64,000 nucleotides of DNA from Corynebacterium sp. CNCTC7651 (GTDB lineage: Bacteria; Actinomycetota; Actinomycetes; Mycobacteriales; Mycobacteriaceae), in assembly GCF_021496665.1 (NCBI RefSeq), contig NZ_CP071246.1, positions 1,488,001 through 1,552,000 on the forward strand, given 5' to 3'. The translations under genes were made by a program, and so were the position numbers. Below the pieces are notes generated by a model. The model was given only the letters and a program-made list of their open reading frames with translations, made no database searches and was not told where the DNA came from. This document shows, in pieces, positions 39,335 through 48,359 of the stretch. Every line of letters begins with the position of its first letter. Position 1 is the first letter of the stretch.

Positions 39335-39412
39335 ACGGACTGAGCCGAGCCTGGCGGGGCGCGAGAAGAGCGCAGGGAGTGCAGGAAGCGCGGGCGCTCG
39401 CTGGGGGCTAAT

Positions 39413-39425
39413 GCTTCACGACGCT
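39413..39425 (+). repeat. Dispersed 13-mer GCTTNACGACGCT, copy 4
   Basis: GCTTCACGACGCT ends just beyond the ileS stop codon. It is one of two copies 18 bp apart. Confidence 0.8.
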
Positions 39426-42400
39426 CTATTGCTTCACGACGCTCGCGGTCACGCCCTCGATGACCGGCTGGGCGCCGTCGATGGGCTCGGTGCCGACCTT
39501 GAAGTCGGTGGCGAGGGTCTCGGCGGCGACGTGGTCGGCGTGGCGCTCGGCCCACTCGACGCGGTCGGCGGGGACGACGAGGCGGACGGCGATGCGGTCC
39601 GAAACCGCGAAGCCGGCTTGCTTGCGGGCGTCCTGGAGTCCGCGGATGACGTCGGCGGCCCAGCCCTCGGCCTCGAGTTCCTCGGTGACCTCAGTGTCAA
39701 GGACGACTAGGCCCACGGTGCCGTCGGCGGACTCGACGCGCGCGGTGCTGTCCGGGTTCACGGCGACGAGGCGCTCGGTGAAGAGCTCGGGCGTGAGGAT
39801 GATGTCGCCGTCAACCACCACGTTCTCGCCCTCGCGGACGTAGTTGCCCGCCTTGACGTTCTTGATCGCGCGCTGCACGTCCTTGCCCAGCTGCGGGCCG
39901 GCGACCTTGGCGTTGACAACCACCTCGAAGCTGCCGGCGGCGTCCACATCCTCGGTGAGCTCGACTTCCTTGACGTTGACCTCGTCGCGGATGACGGCGG
40001 CGAAATCGGCCAGGTCACCGGCGTGCGGCAGCGCCACGGTGAGCTTCGGCAGCGGCAGGCGGTTACGCAGCTTGCGGGCCTTGCGCACCGAAGACGCGGC
40101 GGAGCAGACGGCGCGGGTGGAGTCCATGGTGGCTACCAGTGCGTCGTCGGCAGGCAGCTGCTCCGCGGCTGGGAAGTCGGTGAGGTGCACGGAGCGCTCG
40201 CCCGTCAGGCCGCGCCAGATCACCTCGGAGATGTACGGCAGCAGCGGCGCGACGGCGCGGCACGTGACCTCAAGCACCGTGTACAGGGTGTTGAAGGCCT
40301 CCGGGTGCGCCTCCTGGCCCTCCCAGAAACGGTCACGGGAACGGCGGACGTACCAGTTGGTCAGGGTGTCGGCGAACTGGCGCACTTCCTCGCAGGCGTC
40401 GGCGATGCGGACCTCGTCGAGGGCGGCGCCAACGCCGGCCACCATGTCGTGCGTCTTGGCCAGGATGTAGCGATCCAGCACGTCGGTGGAATCCACGGAC
40501 CACTTCGCGTCCTCCGAGCTGTAGAGCTGCAGGAAGGTGTAGGCGTTCCAGATCGGCAGGATTGCCTGGCGCACGCCTTCGCGGATGCCCTGCTCGGTGA
40601 CAATCAGGTTGCCGCCGCGCAGGATCGGGGATGCCATGAGGAACCAGCGCATGGCGTCGGAGCCGTCGCGGTCGAAGACCTCGTTGACGTTCGGGTAGTT
40701 ACCCTTGGACTTGGACATCTTCAGGCCGTCGTTGCCAAGCACGATGCCGTGGGCGACCACCTTCTTGAACGCGACACGGTCAAACAGCGCAGTGGAAAGC
40801 ACGTGCTGGACGTAGAACCAGCCGCGGGACTGGCCGGAGTACTCCACGATGAAGTCCGCCGGCTGGCGCACATCGTGCTCCTCCACGTTCTCAAACGGGT
40901 AGTGGTACTGCGCAAACGGCATGGAGCCGGACTCGAACCAGCAGTCCAGCACGTCCGGCACGCGGCGCATGGTGGACTGGCCCGTCGGATCATCCGGGTT
41001 CGGGCGGGTCAGCTCGTCGATGTACGGGCGGTGCAGGGACGTCGGGCGCACGCCGAAGTCGCGCTCCAGCTCATCGAGGGAACCGTACACGTCCACGCGC
41101 GGGTACTCCGGGTTATCCGACACCCACGCCGGCACCGGGGAGCCCCAGTAGCGGGTACGCGAGATGTTCCAGTCGCGTGCGCCCTCGAGCCACTTGCCAA
41201 ACTGGCCGTCGCGCATGTGGGACGGGATCCAGTCAATCTCCTGATTCAGCTCCACCATGCGGTCGCGGATGTCCGTGACCTTGACAAACCATGCGGGCAG
41301 CGCCATGTAGATCAGCGGCTCGCCGGAACGCCAGGAGTGCGGGTAGGAGTGGACGATCGTCTGGTCGCGCAGCACGCGGTCGCGCGCCCGCAGGTCGCGG
41401 ATGATGTCGCGGTTCGCGTCGAACACCAGCTTGCCCTGGTAGTCCGGCACCAGCGAGGTGAACTTGCCGTCCGCGTCCACGGGGATGACCAGCGGGATGT
41501 TGTAGCGCTCGCAGGTCACCATATCGTCCTCACCAAACGCGGGCGCCTGGTGAACGATGCCGGTGCCGTCCTCGGTGGTCACGTAGTCCGCGTTGAGCAC
41601 CATGAACGCGTTCTCGGTGTCGCGGAAGTAGTCGAACACCGGCTCATACTCCAGGCCCTCCAGCTGGCCGCCGGTAAACGTCGCCAGCACCTCAGGCTTT
41701 TCGCCGAGCTCCTTGGCGTAGGCTCCCACAAGGTCTGCGGCTAGGAGCACTCGCTTGCCGACGAACGCTTCCACGCCATCCTCCGCCACGGCAACCAGCG
41801 CGTATTCCACCTCGGGGTGGACGGCGAGGGCCAGGTTGGACGGCAAGGTCCACGGGGTGGTGGTCCAGGCGATAGCGCAAGCGTCGTGAAGCAAGGGCTC
41901 CTGAGCCCACGTCTCAGCGGCGGGGAAGCCGTCGCGGGCGCCGGTGAACGGGAGCGTGACGGTGACGGTGGGGTCCTGGCGCTCGCTGTAGGAGTCGTCC
42001 AGGCGCGTTTCCTGGTTGGAAAGCGGGGTGTGTTCGGCCCAGGAGTACGGCAGGACGCGGAAGCCCTGGTAGATCAGGCCCTTGTCATAGAGCTCCTTGA
42101 ACGCCCACATGACGGACTCCATGTACTCCAGGTCCATCGTCTTGTAGCCGTTGGCGAAGTCCACCCAGCGGGCCTGGCGGGTGACGTAGTTCTCCCACTC
42201 GTCCGCGTAGTGCATGACGGACTTGCCGCAGTACTCGTTGAACTTCTCCAGGCCCATGTCCTCGATCTGGGCCTTGTCCGTGATGCCGAGCTGCTTCTCC
42301 GCCTCAAGCTCGGCGGGCAGGCCGTGGCAGTCCCAGCCGAAGACGCGCGGGACGTGGTAGCCGGCCTGGGTGCGGTAACGGGGGACGATGTCCTTCACGT

Positions 42401-42608
42401 AGCCGGTAAGCAGGTGGCCGTAGTGCGGCAAGCCGTTTGCAAACGGCGGGCCGTCGTTGAACACGTACTCCTCGCAGCCCTCGCGGTTCTCCAGCGAGGC
42501 CTGGAACGTGTTGTCCTGGTTCCAATAGGCCAGCACCTGCTGCTCCATCTCCGGGAACGAGGTGCTGCCACCAGTCATGTCAGCTTTGGGGTAGACGCCG
42601 CCAACCAT
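39426..42608 (-). CDS. ileS: Isoleucine--tRNA ligase IleS
   Basis: Class I synthetase that charges tRNA-Ile. The 1060-residue protein has [13 protein letters not shown] (HIGH-type motif near 60), the editing domain with [14 protein letters not shown], and [11 protein letters not shown] near 605-615. An anticodon-binding region and a C-terminal extension typical of the long eukaryote-like form in actinobacteria follow. ATG 42608 has GGAGG upstream. A translational T-box leader with AUC specifier precedes it. The stop TAG is followed by a duplicated 18 bp that gives a second in-frame TAG. Confidence 0.96.
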   Translation of the reverse strand: MVGGVYPKADMTGGSTSFPEMEQQVLAYWNQDNTFQASLENREGCEEYVFNDGPPFANGLPHYGHLLTGYVKDIVPRYRTQAGYHVPRVFGWDCHGLPAELEAEKQLGITDKAQIEDMGLEKFNEYCGKSVMHYADEWENYVTRQARWVDFANGYKTMDLEYMESVMWAFKELYDKGLIYQGFRVLPYSWAEHTPLSNQETRLDDSYSERQDPTVTVTLPFTGARDGFPAAETWAQEPLLHDACAIAWTTTPWTLPSNLALAVHPEVEYALVAVAEDGVEAFVGKRVLLAADLVGAYAKELGEKPEVLATFTGGQLEGLEYEPVFDYFRDTENAFMVLNADYVTTEDGTGIVHQAPAFGEDDMVTCERYNIPLVIPVDADGKFTSLVPDYQGKLVFDANRDIIRDLRARDRVLRDQTIVHSYPHSWRSGEPLIYMALPAWFVKVTDIRDRMVELNQEIDWIPSHMRDGQFGKWLEGARDWNISRTRYWGSPVPAWVSDNPEYPRVDVYGSLDELERDFGVRPTSLHRPYIDELTRPNPDDPTGQSTMRRVPDVLDCWFESGSMPFAQYHYPFENVEEHDVRQPADFIVEYSGQSRGWFYVQHVLSTALFDRVAFKKVVAHGIVLGNDGLKMSKSKGNYPNVNEVFDRDGSDAMRWFLMASPILRGGNLIVTEQGIREGVRQAILPIWNAYTFLQLYSSEDAKWSVDSTDVLDRYILAKTHDMVAGVGAALDEVRIADACEEVRQFADTLTNWYVRRSRDRFWEGQEAHPEAFNTLYTVLEVTCRAVAPLLPYISEVIWRGLTGERSVHLTDFPAAEQLPADDALVATMDSTRAVCSAASSVRKARKLRNRLPLPKLTVALPHAGDLADFAAVIRDEVNVKEVELTEDVDAAGSFEVVVNAKVAGPQLGKDVQRAIKNVKAGNYVREGENVVVDGDIILTPELFTERLVAVNPDSTARVESADGTVGLVVLDTEVTEELEAEGWAADVIRGLQDARKQAGFAVSDRIAVRLVVPADRVEWAERHADHVAAETLATDFKVGTEPIDGAQPVIEGVTASVVKQ
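39431..39443 (+). repeat. Dispersed 13-mer GCTTNACGACGCT, copy 5
   Basis: GCTTCACGACGCT inside the last codons of ileS (SVVK), the partner of the copy at 39413. The 18-bp tandem arrangement gives ileS two in-frame stops. Confidence 0.8.
41880..41892 (-). repeat. Dispersed 13-mer GCTTNACGACGCT, copy 6
   Basis: GCTTCACGACGCT on the minus strand inside ileS (LLHDA), immediately next to a GGGCTC/GAGCCC inverted repeat, as copy 3 is next to a hairpin. Confidence 0.8.
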
Positions 42609-42621
42609 GGGTATTCCTCCA

Positions 42622-42808
42622 CAACTTCAGTCGTGCAGGGACGCGGCCTTGCGCGGCCACGCGGTACCACCCTGCTTGGACCTGTTGCCAGGCCCCGCTT
42701 CATTGATGTGAAGGAAGTGACGTCTCCCATATGTACGTCCGGTTCTAATAAGCATTGCTGCCGTTCTTCCGGAACGCTCCCCGGTGATGGCCGGATCATT
42801 GCGTGTTG
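42622..42808 (-). promoter_or_regulatory. T-box riboswitch leader of ileS (translational, AUC specifier)
   Basis: The minus-strand leader contains the T-box sequence AGGGTGGTACCGCG at 42660-42673, which pairs with the uncharged tRNA acceptor end. Upstream is an ultrashort stem I hairpin CCGG-CCATCA-CCGG (42781-42794) with the isoleucine specifier ATC at 42786-42788 in its loop, the form known for actinobacterial ileS leaders. The pairing GCAGGG/CCCTGC around the T-box gives the antisequestrator. No terminator lies before ileS, and the GGAGG of ileS follows, so control should be on translation initiation. Low charged tRNA-Ile would raise IleS synthesis. Confidence 0.93.
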
Positions 42809-42827
42809 GGGGCTAAGTATAGCCCCC
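42808..42827 (-). promoter_or_regulatory. Hairpin after divIVA with ileS -10 box (TATACT) in its loop
   Basis: Perfect 8-bp arms GGGGGCTA and TAGCCCCC with a 4-nt loop lie 5 bp after the divIVA stop and have no T-run. On the minus strand TATACT (42816-42821) covers the loop and both inner stem ends, correctly placed for transcription starting at about 42808, just before stem I of the T-box. Confidence 0.55.
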
Positions 42828-42832
42828 CTTTC

Positions 42833-43834
42833 CTACTTTTCGCCGCTCGGTGCAGCGGTGCCGCGGGACTCCAGCTCCTCGAGCTGGGAGGTCAGCAGCG
42901 TCTTCAGGCGAGTGCGGTACTCGCGCTCGAAGGTGCGCAGCTCCGCAATACGGTTCTCCAGCGCGGTCTGCTGCTGCTTCACCGTGTTCATAATTTCGGT
43001 GTGCTTGCGCTCCGCCTCAGCCTGGAGGTGCTTTGCCTTCTCCTCAGCCTGGCGGATCTGAGCCTCTGCGCGGGAGTTGGCGTCCGAGGTAGTCTCCTCT
43101 GCCTTCTTCTCCGCGTCCTGCACCAGCTTGGTGGCGCGCTGCTCAGCCTGGGAAGTAGTCTCCTGAGCCTTACGCTGCGCATCCTCGAGCTGCTTCTTGG
43201 AGGCGGTGTCTGCCTCGCTCAGCTGGCGCTCAGCTGCGGTGCGGGCCTCCTCGAGCATGGTCTGCGCCTCTGCCTGCGCGTCAGAGGTCAGGCGCTCCGC
43301 CATCTCCTGGGCCAGGCCGAGCACCTTGGCTGCCTGCACATGGGTCTCGGGGGAAGCAGCGCCTGCGGCACGAGCCGGGGCGGCCGGCTTCTCGGCCGGG
43401 GCAGCAGCGGCGGCCTTCTTGGCCTCTGCCACACGCTGATCTGCGTTGCGGGAAGCTTCCTCCGCCTGCTGGCGAGCCTTCTGCGCCTCTTCCTTCGCAG
43501 CGGCAACCTCGGACTGCGCCTTCTCCTGCGCCTGCTGCGCCTTGGTCAGGCGCTCCTGGTACTCCTTACGCAGCTCCTCTTCCACGGAACGGCGCAGCGC
43601 AGCCTCATCGACCTCGCTGCCGCGGGCTGGAGTAGCAGCTGCGGCCGGCTTGGAGCCAGCGGCGCTGAGCTCCTCAACGCGCGCACGAAGATCGTCGTTC
43701 TCATCCTGCAACTGGGCGAGGGTGTCTTCTACGAGATCGAGGAACTGATCTACCTCATCCTCGTTGTAGCCCCGCTTACCAATTGGTGGCTTGCTGAAAG
43801 CGACATTGTGCACGTCTGCTGGTGTCAGCGGCAT
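42833..43834 (-). CDS. divIVA: Cell division/polar growth protein DivIVA (Wag31)
   Basis: DivIVA binds curved membrane at the poles and directs apical peptidoglycan synthesis in corynebacteria. The 333-residue protein starts [20 protein letters not shown] with the membrane-binding N-terminal domain ([18 protein letters not shown]). An Ala/Pro linker follows, then a long coiled coil rich in Ala, Glu, Lys and Gln, and a C-terminal helix ([17 protein letters not shown]). ATG 43834 is the family start with GAAGGGA upstream; the frame is open 5 codons further. It ends the dcw-linked series. The repeat-rich coiled coil makes the exact length variable between species. Confidence 0.95.
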   Translation of the reverse strand: MPLTPADVHNVAFSKPPIGKRGYNEDEVDQFLDLVEDTLAQLQDENDDLRARVEELSAAGSKPAAAATPARGSEVDEAALRRSVEEELRKEYQERLTKAQQAQEKAQSEVAAAKEEAQKARQQAEEASRNADQRVAEAKKAAAAAPAEKPAAPARAAGAASPETHVQAAKVLGLAQEMAERLTSDAQAEAQTMLEEARTAAERQLSEADTASKKQLEDAQRKAQETTSQAEQRATKLVQDAEKKAEETTSDANSRAEAQIRQAEEKAKHLQAEAERKHTEIMNTVKQQQTALENRIAELRTFEREYRTRLKTLLTSQLEELESRGTAAPSGEK

Positions 43835-43909
43835 TGGCGTTCCCTTCACGTTAGGTTTCTTGCACTATTTCTAACAGTTATACCCGCACTATGGAGCGCA
43901 CGTTGAACT

Positions 43910-44221
43910 TTAGACTCCAAGCGCGGGCCGGATAAGCAGGAGCTGGATCAGCGTCTGGATGATTGCCAGGCCAAAGAACAGCACAATCACGCTGAGGTCC
44001 AGGCCCACGCCGCCGCCCAACCGCAGGGGCGGGATCAGGCGTCGCAATGCCTTGACCGGCGGGTCCGTGATCACAAACAACGGCTCCGCCACCAGCACAA
44101 ACCAGCGAGGCGGGTCGAAGTGTTTAGAGAAGGACTGAATCATCTCGACGATGATGCGGATGATCACCACGAGCATGTACAGCCCGACAAGGGCGTAGAG
44201 GATACTGCCGAAAATTGCCAC
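43910..44221 (-). CDS. YggT family membrane protein
   Basis: A 103-residue protein with two hydrophobic segments, near 4-24 and 75-98, and the family centre DPPVKALRRLIPPLRLGGGVGLDLS. YggT proteins are inner-membrane proteins of uncertain role, possibly in envelope or osmotic tolerance. Its place between sepF and divIVA is conserved in Gram-positive bacteria. The ATG at 44221 is 21 bp after the sepF stop. Confidence 0.92.
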   Translation of the reverse strand: MAIFGSILYALVGLYMLVVIIRIIVEMIQSFSKHFDPPRWFVLVAEPLFVITDPPVKALRRLIPPLRLGGGVGLDLSVIVLFFGLAIIQTLIQLLLIRPALGV

Positions 44222-44242
44222 GGCTCAAGGCTAGCGGATGGG

Positions 44243-44710
44243 CTAGTCCAGGCGGGCAGCGCGCTTCAGCTCGGCAGTGGTGATGCGGGCGTTCTCCGGG
44301 ATGATGGCGAAGACGCGGCGGCGGGAACCGGTGCCCTTCGCTAGGTTCTGCATGCTGCCGCGCAGCGCGAAGCAGAGGCCGGCAGCAAAGTCCACGACGC
44401 GCTTTGCGTCCGCCGCGTCGAGGTCGGTGAGGTCCATGATCACCGCATCGCCGTCGCGGAACGGCTCGCCGATCTCCTTCGCGTCGTTGTAGGAACGCGG
44501 GGCGGTGGAGACGATCTCCGGGGTGAAGGAACGCGGCTCGCGCACAACGTGCTCCGGGCGGGCCGGGCGCTCGAGGCGGTCGGTGCCGTGCGCGGTCTCG
44601 CGGGTGTCGCGCGGGTCGCGGTACTGCTGGTCATCCTCGTAGTAGGCGTCATCGCCGTCGTTGTAGGGGCCGAGGCCGAAGAATTCCTTTGCGCTGCCGA
44701 TGAAGGACAT
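44243..44710 (-). CDS. sepF: Cell division protein SepF
   Basis: SepF anchors FtsZ filaments to the membrane and is the only FtsZ anchor in corynebacteria, which lack FtsA and ZipA. The 155-residue protein has an N-terminal amphipathic membrane helix (MSFIGSAKEFFGLG) and an acidic disordered linker to about 60. The conserved core follows (DAVIMDLTDLDAADAKRVVDFAAGLCFALRGSM) with the FtsZ-binding groove. It is 61 bp from the YggS gene. Confidence 0.95.
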   Translation of the reverse strand: MSFIGSAKEFFGLGPYNDGDDAYYEDDQQYRDPRDTRETAHGTDRLERPARPEHVVREPRSFTPEIVSTAPRSYNDAKEIGEPFRDGDAVIMDLTDLDAADAKRVVDFAAGLCFALRGSMQNLAKGTGSRRRVFAIIPENARITTAELKRAARLD

Positions 44711-44771
44711 TTTTGGGTTGCTCCTCGCGGTGTGACGAATGTGAAATCTGGGGTTTGTACTGGTGTTTTGC

Positions 44772-45491
44772 TTAGATTACGGGCCGCGGTCCGAACACTG
44801 CGGTTCCGACACGCACGATGTCGGACCCGCACGCAATCGCGTCTTCGAAGTCGCCGGACATGCCCGCCGAGAAGGTCAGGGGGCGGCTGAGGCGCTGCGA
44901 ATAATCGTCGGTAAGCGTGCGAACGTGCTCGAACACGGCGCGCGGCTCGGCGTCGAGCGGCGGGACCACCATGAACCCCGCGAACTCGAGGTGCTGGGCC
45001 GCCTCGACGGAGTCGATCAGCTCGGGCAGGTCCGGCTCCGCGATACCGCCGCGGGAGGTGTCGCCGTCCGCGGAAAGCTGGATCAGGCACGGCAAGCTTG
45101 ACGACGCTTCGGGGCGATCGCCCCGCTCCAGCGCCAGCGCCATGCCGCGGTCCAGGCCGTTTGCGAGCTTGACGCTGTCGAGGGAGTGGACCTCCGCCGC
45201 CCAGCGGGCAACCGCGTTGGCCTTCTTGGACTGGATCTGGCCGATCATGGCGATGCCGCAGTCCACGCCCCTCTCGGTCAGGGCCTGAGCCTTGTCGCGG
45301 GCCTCCTGCTCGCGGTTCTCCCCCACCATCGTGATGCCGAGCTCGCGCACGGCGACGATCGCTTCGACGGGATGGAACTTGCTCACAGGCAAGAGCGCGA
45401 CGCTGCCTTCGGGGCGGCCGGCCGCCCGTTCCGCGGCGTGAATGCGCTCGCGGACTGCGGCGAGATTGCCGGCAATGTCGCCGGCAATCAT
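44772..45491 (-). CDS. YggS family PLP-binding protein
   Basis: The 239-residue protein is a fold-III PLP-binding protein of the YggS/PLPBP group, which keeps PLP levels balanced and has no proven catalytic activity. It has the PLP lysine in LLPVSKFHP (K38), GENREQEARDKAQAL, IGQIQSKKANAV and FSAGMSGDFEDAI. A variable segment near 130 (ERGDRPEASSSL) holds a copy of the dispersed 13-mer. The ATG overlaps the pgeF stop by 4 bp (ATGA). Confidence 0.93.
   Translation of the reverse strand: MIAGDIAGNLAAVRERIHAAERAAGRPEGSVALLPVSKFHPVEAIVAVRELGITMVGENREQEARDKAQALTERGVDCGIAMIGQIQSKKANAVARWAAEVHSLDSVKLANGLDRGMALALERGDRPEASSSLPCLIQLSADGDTSRGGIAEPDLPELIDSVEAAQHLEFAGFMVVPPLDAEPRAVFEHVRTLTDDYSQRLSRPLTFSAGMSGDFEDAIACGSDIVRVGTAVFGPRPVI
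45096..45108 (+). repeat. Dispersed 13-mer GCTTNACGACGCT, copy 7
   Basis: GCTTGACGACGCT in a variable loop of the YggS-family gene. It is preceded by GCACGGCAAGC (45087-45097), the reverse complement of the flank of copy 2, and followed by the palindrome CGGGGCGATCGCCCCG. Confidence 0.8.
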
Positions 45492-46219
45492 TGAGCTACC
45501 CCCGTCAGCCAGACCACGCCGGCCTGGCGCCCGGTGGTGCCCTCGCGGCGGTAGGAGAAGAAATCGGTGTCCGTGATGGTGTCGCGGGGATCCGCATCCA
45601 CGTGGGTGACACCCATGGACAACAGCTGGCGCACCAGGCCCGCCCGGATGTCCAGGCCGGTGGTGCCCTTCGCGGTTTTCGTGCGGGACCCGGGCAGGTG
45701 CTTTTCCACGTCTGCCGCCATATCCGCCGGCACCTCGTAAGACGCGCCGGATGCCGCCGGGCCCAGGAGCGCCTGGATGTTGGCGGGGTTCGCCCCTAGC
45801 TCCTGCATGGTTTCCACGGTGCGGCGGACAATGCCGTTGCGGGCACCGAGGCGGCCCGCGTGGGCGGCGGCCACCACGCCGGCCGCGTGGTCGGACAGCA
45901 GGACCGGGACGCAGTCCGCCACCAGCACGGTCAGGGCCAGGCCGACCTGGGTGGTTACCACCGCGTCGGTGGCTTCGACCGGCTCGGGCTGCGGAGCGTC
46001 GACGACAGTGACCGTGTTGGTGTGCAGCTGCTCCATCCAGACAAACTGGCTGGGTTCCAGGCCGAGCACGTGCGCAAGGCGCTCGCGGTTCGCCGCCACG
46101 TCCTCTGGCTTATCGCCCACGTGGTCGCCCAGGTTGAAGGAGTCGTACGGGGACGACGACACCCCGCCGGCACGGCTAGTGAACACCATGCGGACGGGGC
46201 GGGTGGTCGGGTCTGCCAT
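45488..46219 (-). CDS. pgeF: Purine nucleoside phosphorylase/laccase-domain protein (YfiH/PgeF)
   Basis: A 243-residue protein of the YfiH family, shown in other bacteria to act on peptidoglycan precursors or purine nucleosides. Visible motifs are VFTSRAGGVSSSPYDSFNLG near 12, QLHTNTV near 65, VADCVPVLL near 99 and AAHAGRLGARNGIV near 116, with the metal ligands His and Cys. The ATG overlaps the ftsZ stop by one base (TAATG), so it is coupled to ftsZ, as in other actinobacteria. Confidence 0.92.
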   Translation of the reverse strand: MADPTTRPVRMVFTSRAGGVSSSPYDSFNLGDHVGDKPEDVAANRERLAHVLGLEPSQFVWMEQLHTNTVTVVDAPQPEPVEATDAVVTTQVGLALTVLVADCVPVLLSDHAAGVVAAAHAGRLGARNGIVRRTVETMQELGANPANIQALLGPAASGASYEVPADMAADVEKHLPGSRTKTAKGTTGLDIRAGLVRQLLSMGVTHVDADPRDTITDTDFFSYRREGTTGRQAGVVWLTGVAQ

Positions 46220-47442
46220 TAGCGCAGGAAGTCCGGCACGTCGACATCAAAGTCGTCGTCGAAGCCGCCGCTGCGGCGGTCATCGCGGCGCTCTTCGCTG
46301 GTGAACAGGCCGGAACGCTGCGGCTCGTAGCGGTGGCGGGCCTGGTAGTCGTCGTTCGCGCGGTCGGAGCGATCGTCGAAAAGCGAGCCGCGAGCGGGCG
46401 CCGGAGTAGCAGTCTCGGAGGCGGGAGCCTGCTCGACGGTCACCGCGGTGGAGCCGGAAACCTCGCCCTGGGCGGGAGCGTCCGGGAGCTTGTTGGCCTT
46501 CTCGTCGAAGCCGGTGGCGATGATGGTCACGCGGACCTCGTCGCCCAAGTTGTCGTCGATGATGGTGCCGAAGATGATGTTCGCGTCATCGTCCGCCTTC
46601 TCCTCCACGATGGATGCGGCGGAGTGCACCTCCTGTAGGCCCAGGTCGGAGCCGCCCGCGATGGAGAGCAGCACGCCCTTGGCGCCTTCCATGGTGGATT
46701 CCAGCAGCGGGGAGTTGATGGCCTGCTCGGTGGCGGACATGACGCGGTTTTCGCCGCGCGCGGAGCCGACACCCATGAGCGCGGAGCCGGCATCTGCCAT
46801 GACGGAGCGCACGTCAGCGAAGTCCACGTTGATCATGCCCGGGATGGTGATCAGGTTGGTGATGCCCTGGACACCGTTGAACAGCACCTCGTCGGCGGCG
46901 CGGAAGGCGTCCATCATGGACAGCTCTGCGTCGCCGAGCTGCAGCAGGCGGTCGTTCGGGATGACGATGACGGTGTCGCAGACTTCCTTCAGGTTCTCAA
47001 TGCCCTCGAGCGCCTGGCGGGTGCGGCGCTTGCCTTCGAAGGTGAACGGGCGGGTGACCACGCCGATGGTCAGCGCGCCCATCTTCTTGGCAATGCCCGC
47101 GACAACCGGGGCTGCGCCGGTGCCGGTGCCGCCGCCCTCGCCGGCGGTGACAAACACCATGTCGGAGCCCTTGAGGGACTCCTCGATCTCCTGCTTGTGG
47201 TCCTCCGCGCTGGTGCGGCCCACCTCCGGGTTCGCGCCGGCACCGAGGCCGCGGGTGGCCTCGCGGCCGATGTCGAGCTTGGTGTCTGCGTCGGTAAACA
47301 GCAGCGCCTGGGAGTCGGTGTTGATGGCGACGAATTCGACGCCCTTCAGGCCCTCCTCGATCATGCGGTTGACGGCGTTAACGCCGCCGCCGCCGACACC
47401 GACGACGCGGATCATGGCGAGGTAGTTAGCGGGAGAGGTCAT
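46219..47442 (-). CDS. ftsZ: Cell division protein FtsZ
   Basis: Tubulin-like GTPase that forms the division ring. The 407-residue protein has [16 protein letters not shown] near 13-28, the GTP-binding GGGTGTG at 103-109, the T7 region [11 protein letters not shown] and a disordered linker from about 315. The C-terminal tail [10 protein letters not shown] binds SepF. ATG 47442 has AAAGG upstream. It is preceded by a 158-bp gap to ftsQ with a 14-bp perfect hairpin. Confidence 0.97.
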   Translation of the reverse strand: MTSPANYLAMIRVVGVGGGGVNAVNRMIEEGLKGVEFVAINTDSQALLFTDADTKLDIGREATRGLGAGANPEVGRTSAEDHKQEIEESLKGSDMVFVTAGEGGGTGTGAAPVVAGIAKKMGALTIGVVTRPFTFEGKRRTRQALEGIENLKEVCDTVIVIPNDRLLQLGDAELSMMDAFRAADEVLFNGVQGITNLITIPGMINVDFADVRSVMADAGSALMGVGSARGENRVMSATEQAINSPLLESTMEGAKGVLLSIAGGSDLGLQEVHSAASIVEEKADDDANIIFGTIIDDNLGDEVRVTIIATGFDEKANKLPDAPAQGEVSGSTAVTVEQAPASETATPAPARGSLFDDRSDRANDDYQARHRYEPQRSGLFTSEERRDDRRSGGFDDDFDVDVPDFLR

Positions 47443-47546
47443 GAGGTAGGTCTCGCCTTTCGATGTTTTTCAAAACGGGCAAACGGGGGTTGGTTGCTCC
47501 CATCTTGTGTGACGAGTTGAAAATTTCCGTGTTTTGGGTCGGCGTG

Positions 47547-47581
47547 TCACAACCCTAAACCTCAACTTTAGGGTTGTGACC
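47547..47581. promoter_or_regulatory. Perfect 14-bp inverted repeat in the ftsQ-ftsZ gap
   Basis: Arms GTCACAACCCTAAA (47547-47560) and TTTAGGGTTGTGAC (47568-47581) enclose a 7-nt loop. It lies 19 bp after the ftsQ stop and 104 bp before ftsZ. No T-run follows on the transcribed strand, so it is not a usual terminator. It may be an mRNA-processing or protecting stem, or a protein site. Confidence 0.85.
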
Positions 47582-47600
47582 TGGGGTTTTGCGCCAAGCG

Positions 47601-48356
47601 CTAGCGGCTTGTCACCAATTGGGGGTTAGCGATGTTGAATTCGCTGCCCTCCATCTGCAGCACCGTCTCCAGCGCCAGCGCCTTATTCGCGTTGTCCTCG
47701 CTCGCCCCCCAGTGCACCGTGCGCCCGTCCACGGTCCGCAGGACATAGTCGTACTTCCCCGCCTCCAGCGCCGCGATTTCGCCCCGGGAGCGATCGCTTA
47801 TCGACGACGCAATTTCCACCGCCCGAGCAAGCGAAACCTCATTATCCGGCGCGGTGCCGATGATCTCGATCGCGTCCGCCGGCGGCTCCGCCACCAGGAA
47901 ATCCTTGCCCTCGCGGTTAATGAGGTGGGCGCCGTCCGCTTCGGTGATGAACGCGACGGCGACGTGCTCCTCCAACGTCACGTCGATGGTGCTCGGCCAC
48001 GAGCGCGACACGGTCACCGTTTTCACCCACGGGTCCGAGGCGACGCGATGCGCCGCGCCACTCACATCCACCCGGCCCATCGGCGTATCCGGCGCGATGC
48101 CCGTCAGCGCCTCCACGTGGTCCGCCGCCAGGACGCGGTTGCCCTCCACCGTGACGCCGCGCACCGGCATGACCGGGGTGAACGGCGCAGCGGCGGCAAG
48201 GGCTGCAACCAGCGCGACGCACCCAGCGATCGACCACATCGCGCGGCGGCGCTTGGGGCGCGCGGGCGCGGGCGCCGGCGCGGCGGTGGGCTCATCCGGC
48301 GCGGCCGGCTCTGGCGCGGGTTCTGGCGGCGGGGTGGCCCCGAGCTTGGTGGACAC
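47601..48356 (-). CDS. ftsQ: Cell division protein FtsQ
   Basis: FtsQ belongs to the FtsQ-FtsL-FtsB complex that activates septal FtsW and FtsI. The 251-residue protein has a Pro/Ala-rich cytoplasmic tail, one transmembrane helix near 40-62 and a POTRA domain (MPVRGVTVEGNRVLAADHVE). A beta domain follows with the typical SWPSTIDVTLEEHVAVAFI. GTG 48356 lies 3 bp after the murC stop. Confidence 0.94.
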   Translation of the reverse strand: MSTKLGATPPPEPAPEPAAPDEPTAAPAPAPARPKRRRAMWSIAGCVALVAALAAAAPFTPVMPVRGVTVEGNRVLAADHVEALTGIAPDTPMGRVDVSGAAHRVASDPWVKTVTVSRSWPSTIDVTLEEHVAVAFITEADGAHLINREGKDFLVAEPPADAIEIIGTAPDNEVSLARAVEIASSISDRSRGEIAALEAGKYDYVLRTVDGRTVHWGASEDNANKALALETVLQMEGSEFNIANPQLVTSR

Positions 48357-48359
48357 CGG

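Noticed and set aside
38860-39425. Small genes in the gap between the HNH gene and ileS
   Set aside because: The short open frames cover the tandem repeats, have no ribosome-binding sites and change with each repeat.
47547-47581. Rho-independent terminator after ftsQ
   Set aside because: No T-run follows on the transcribed strand, and ftsZ must be reached from here or from a nearby promoter.
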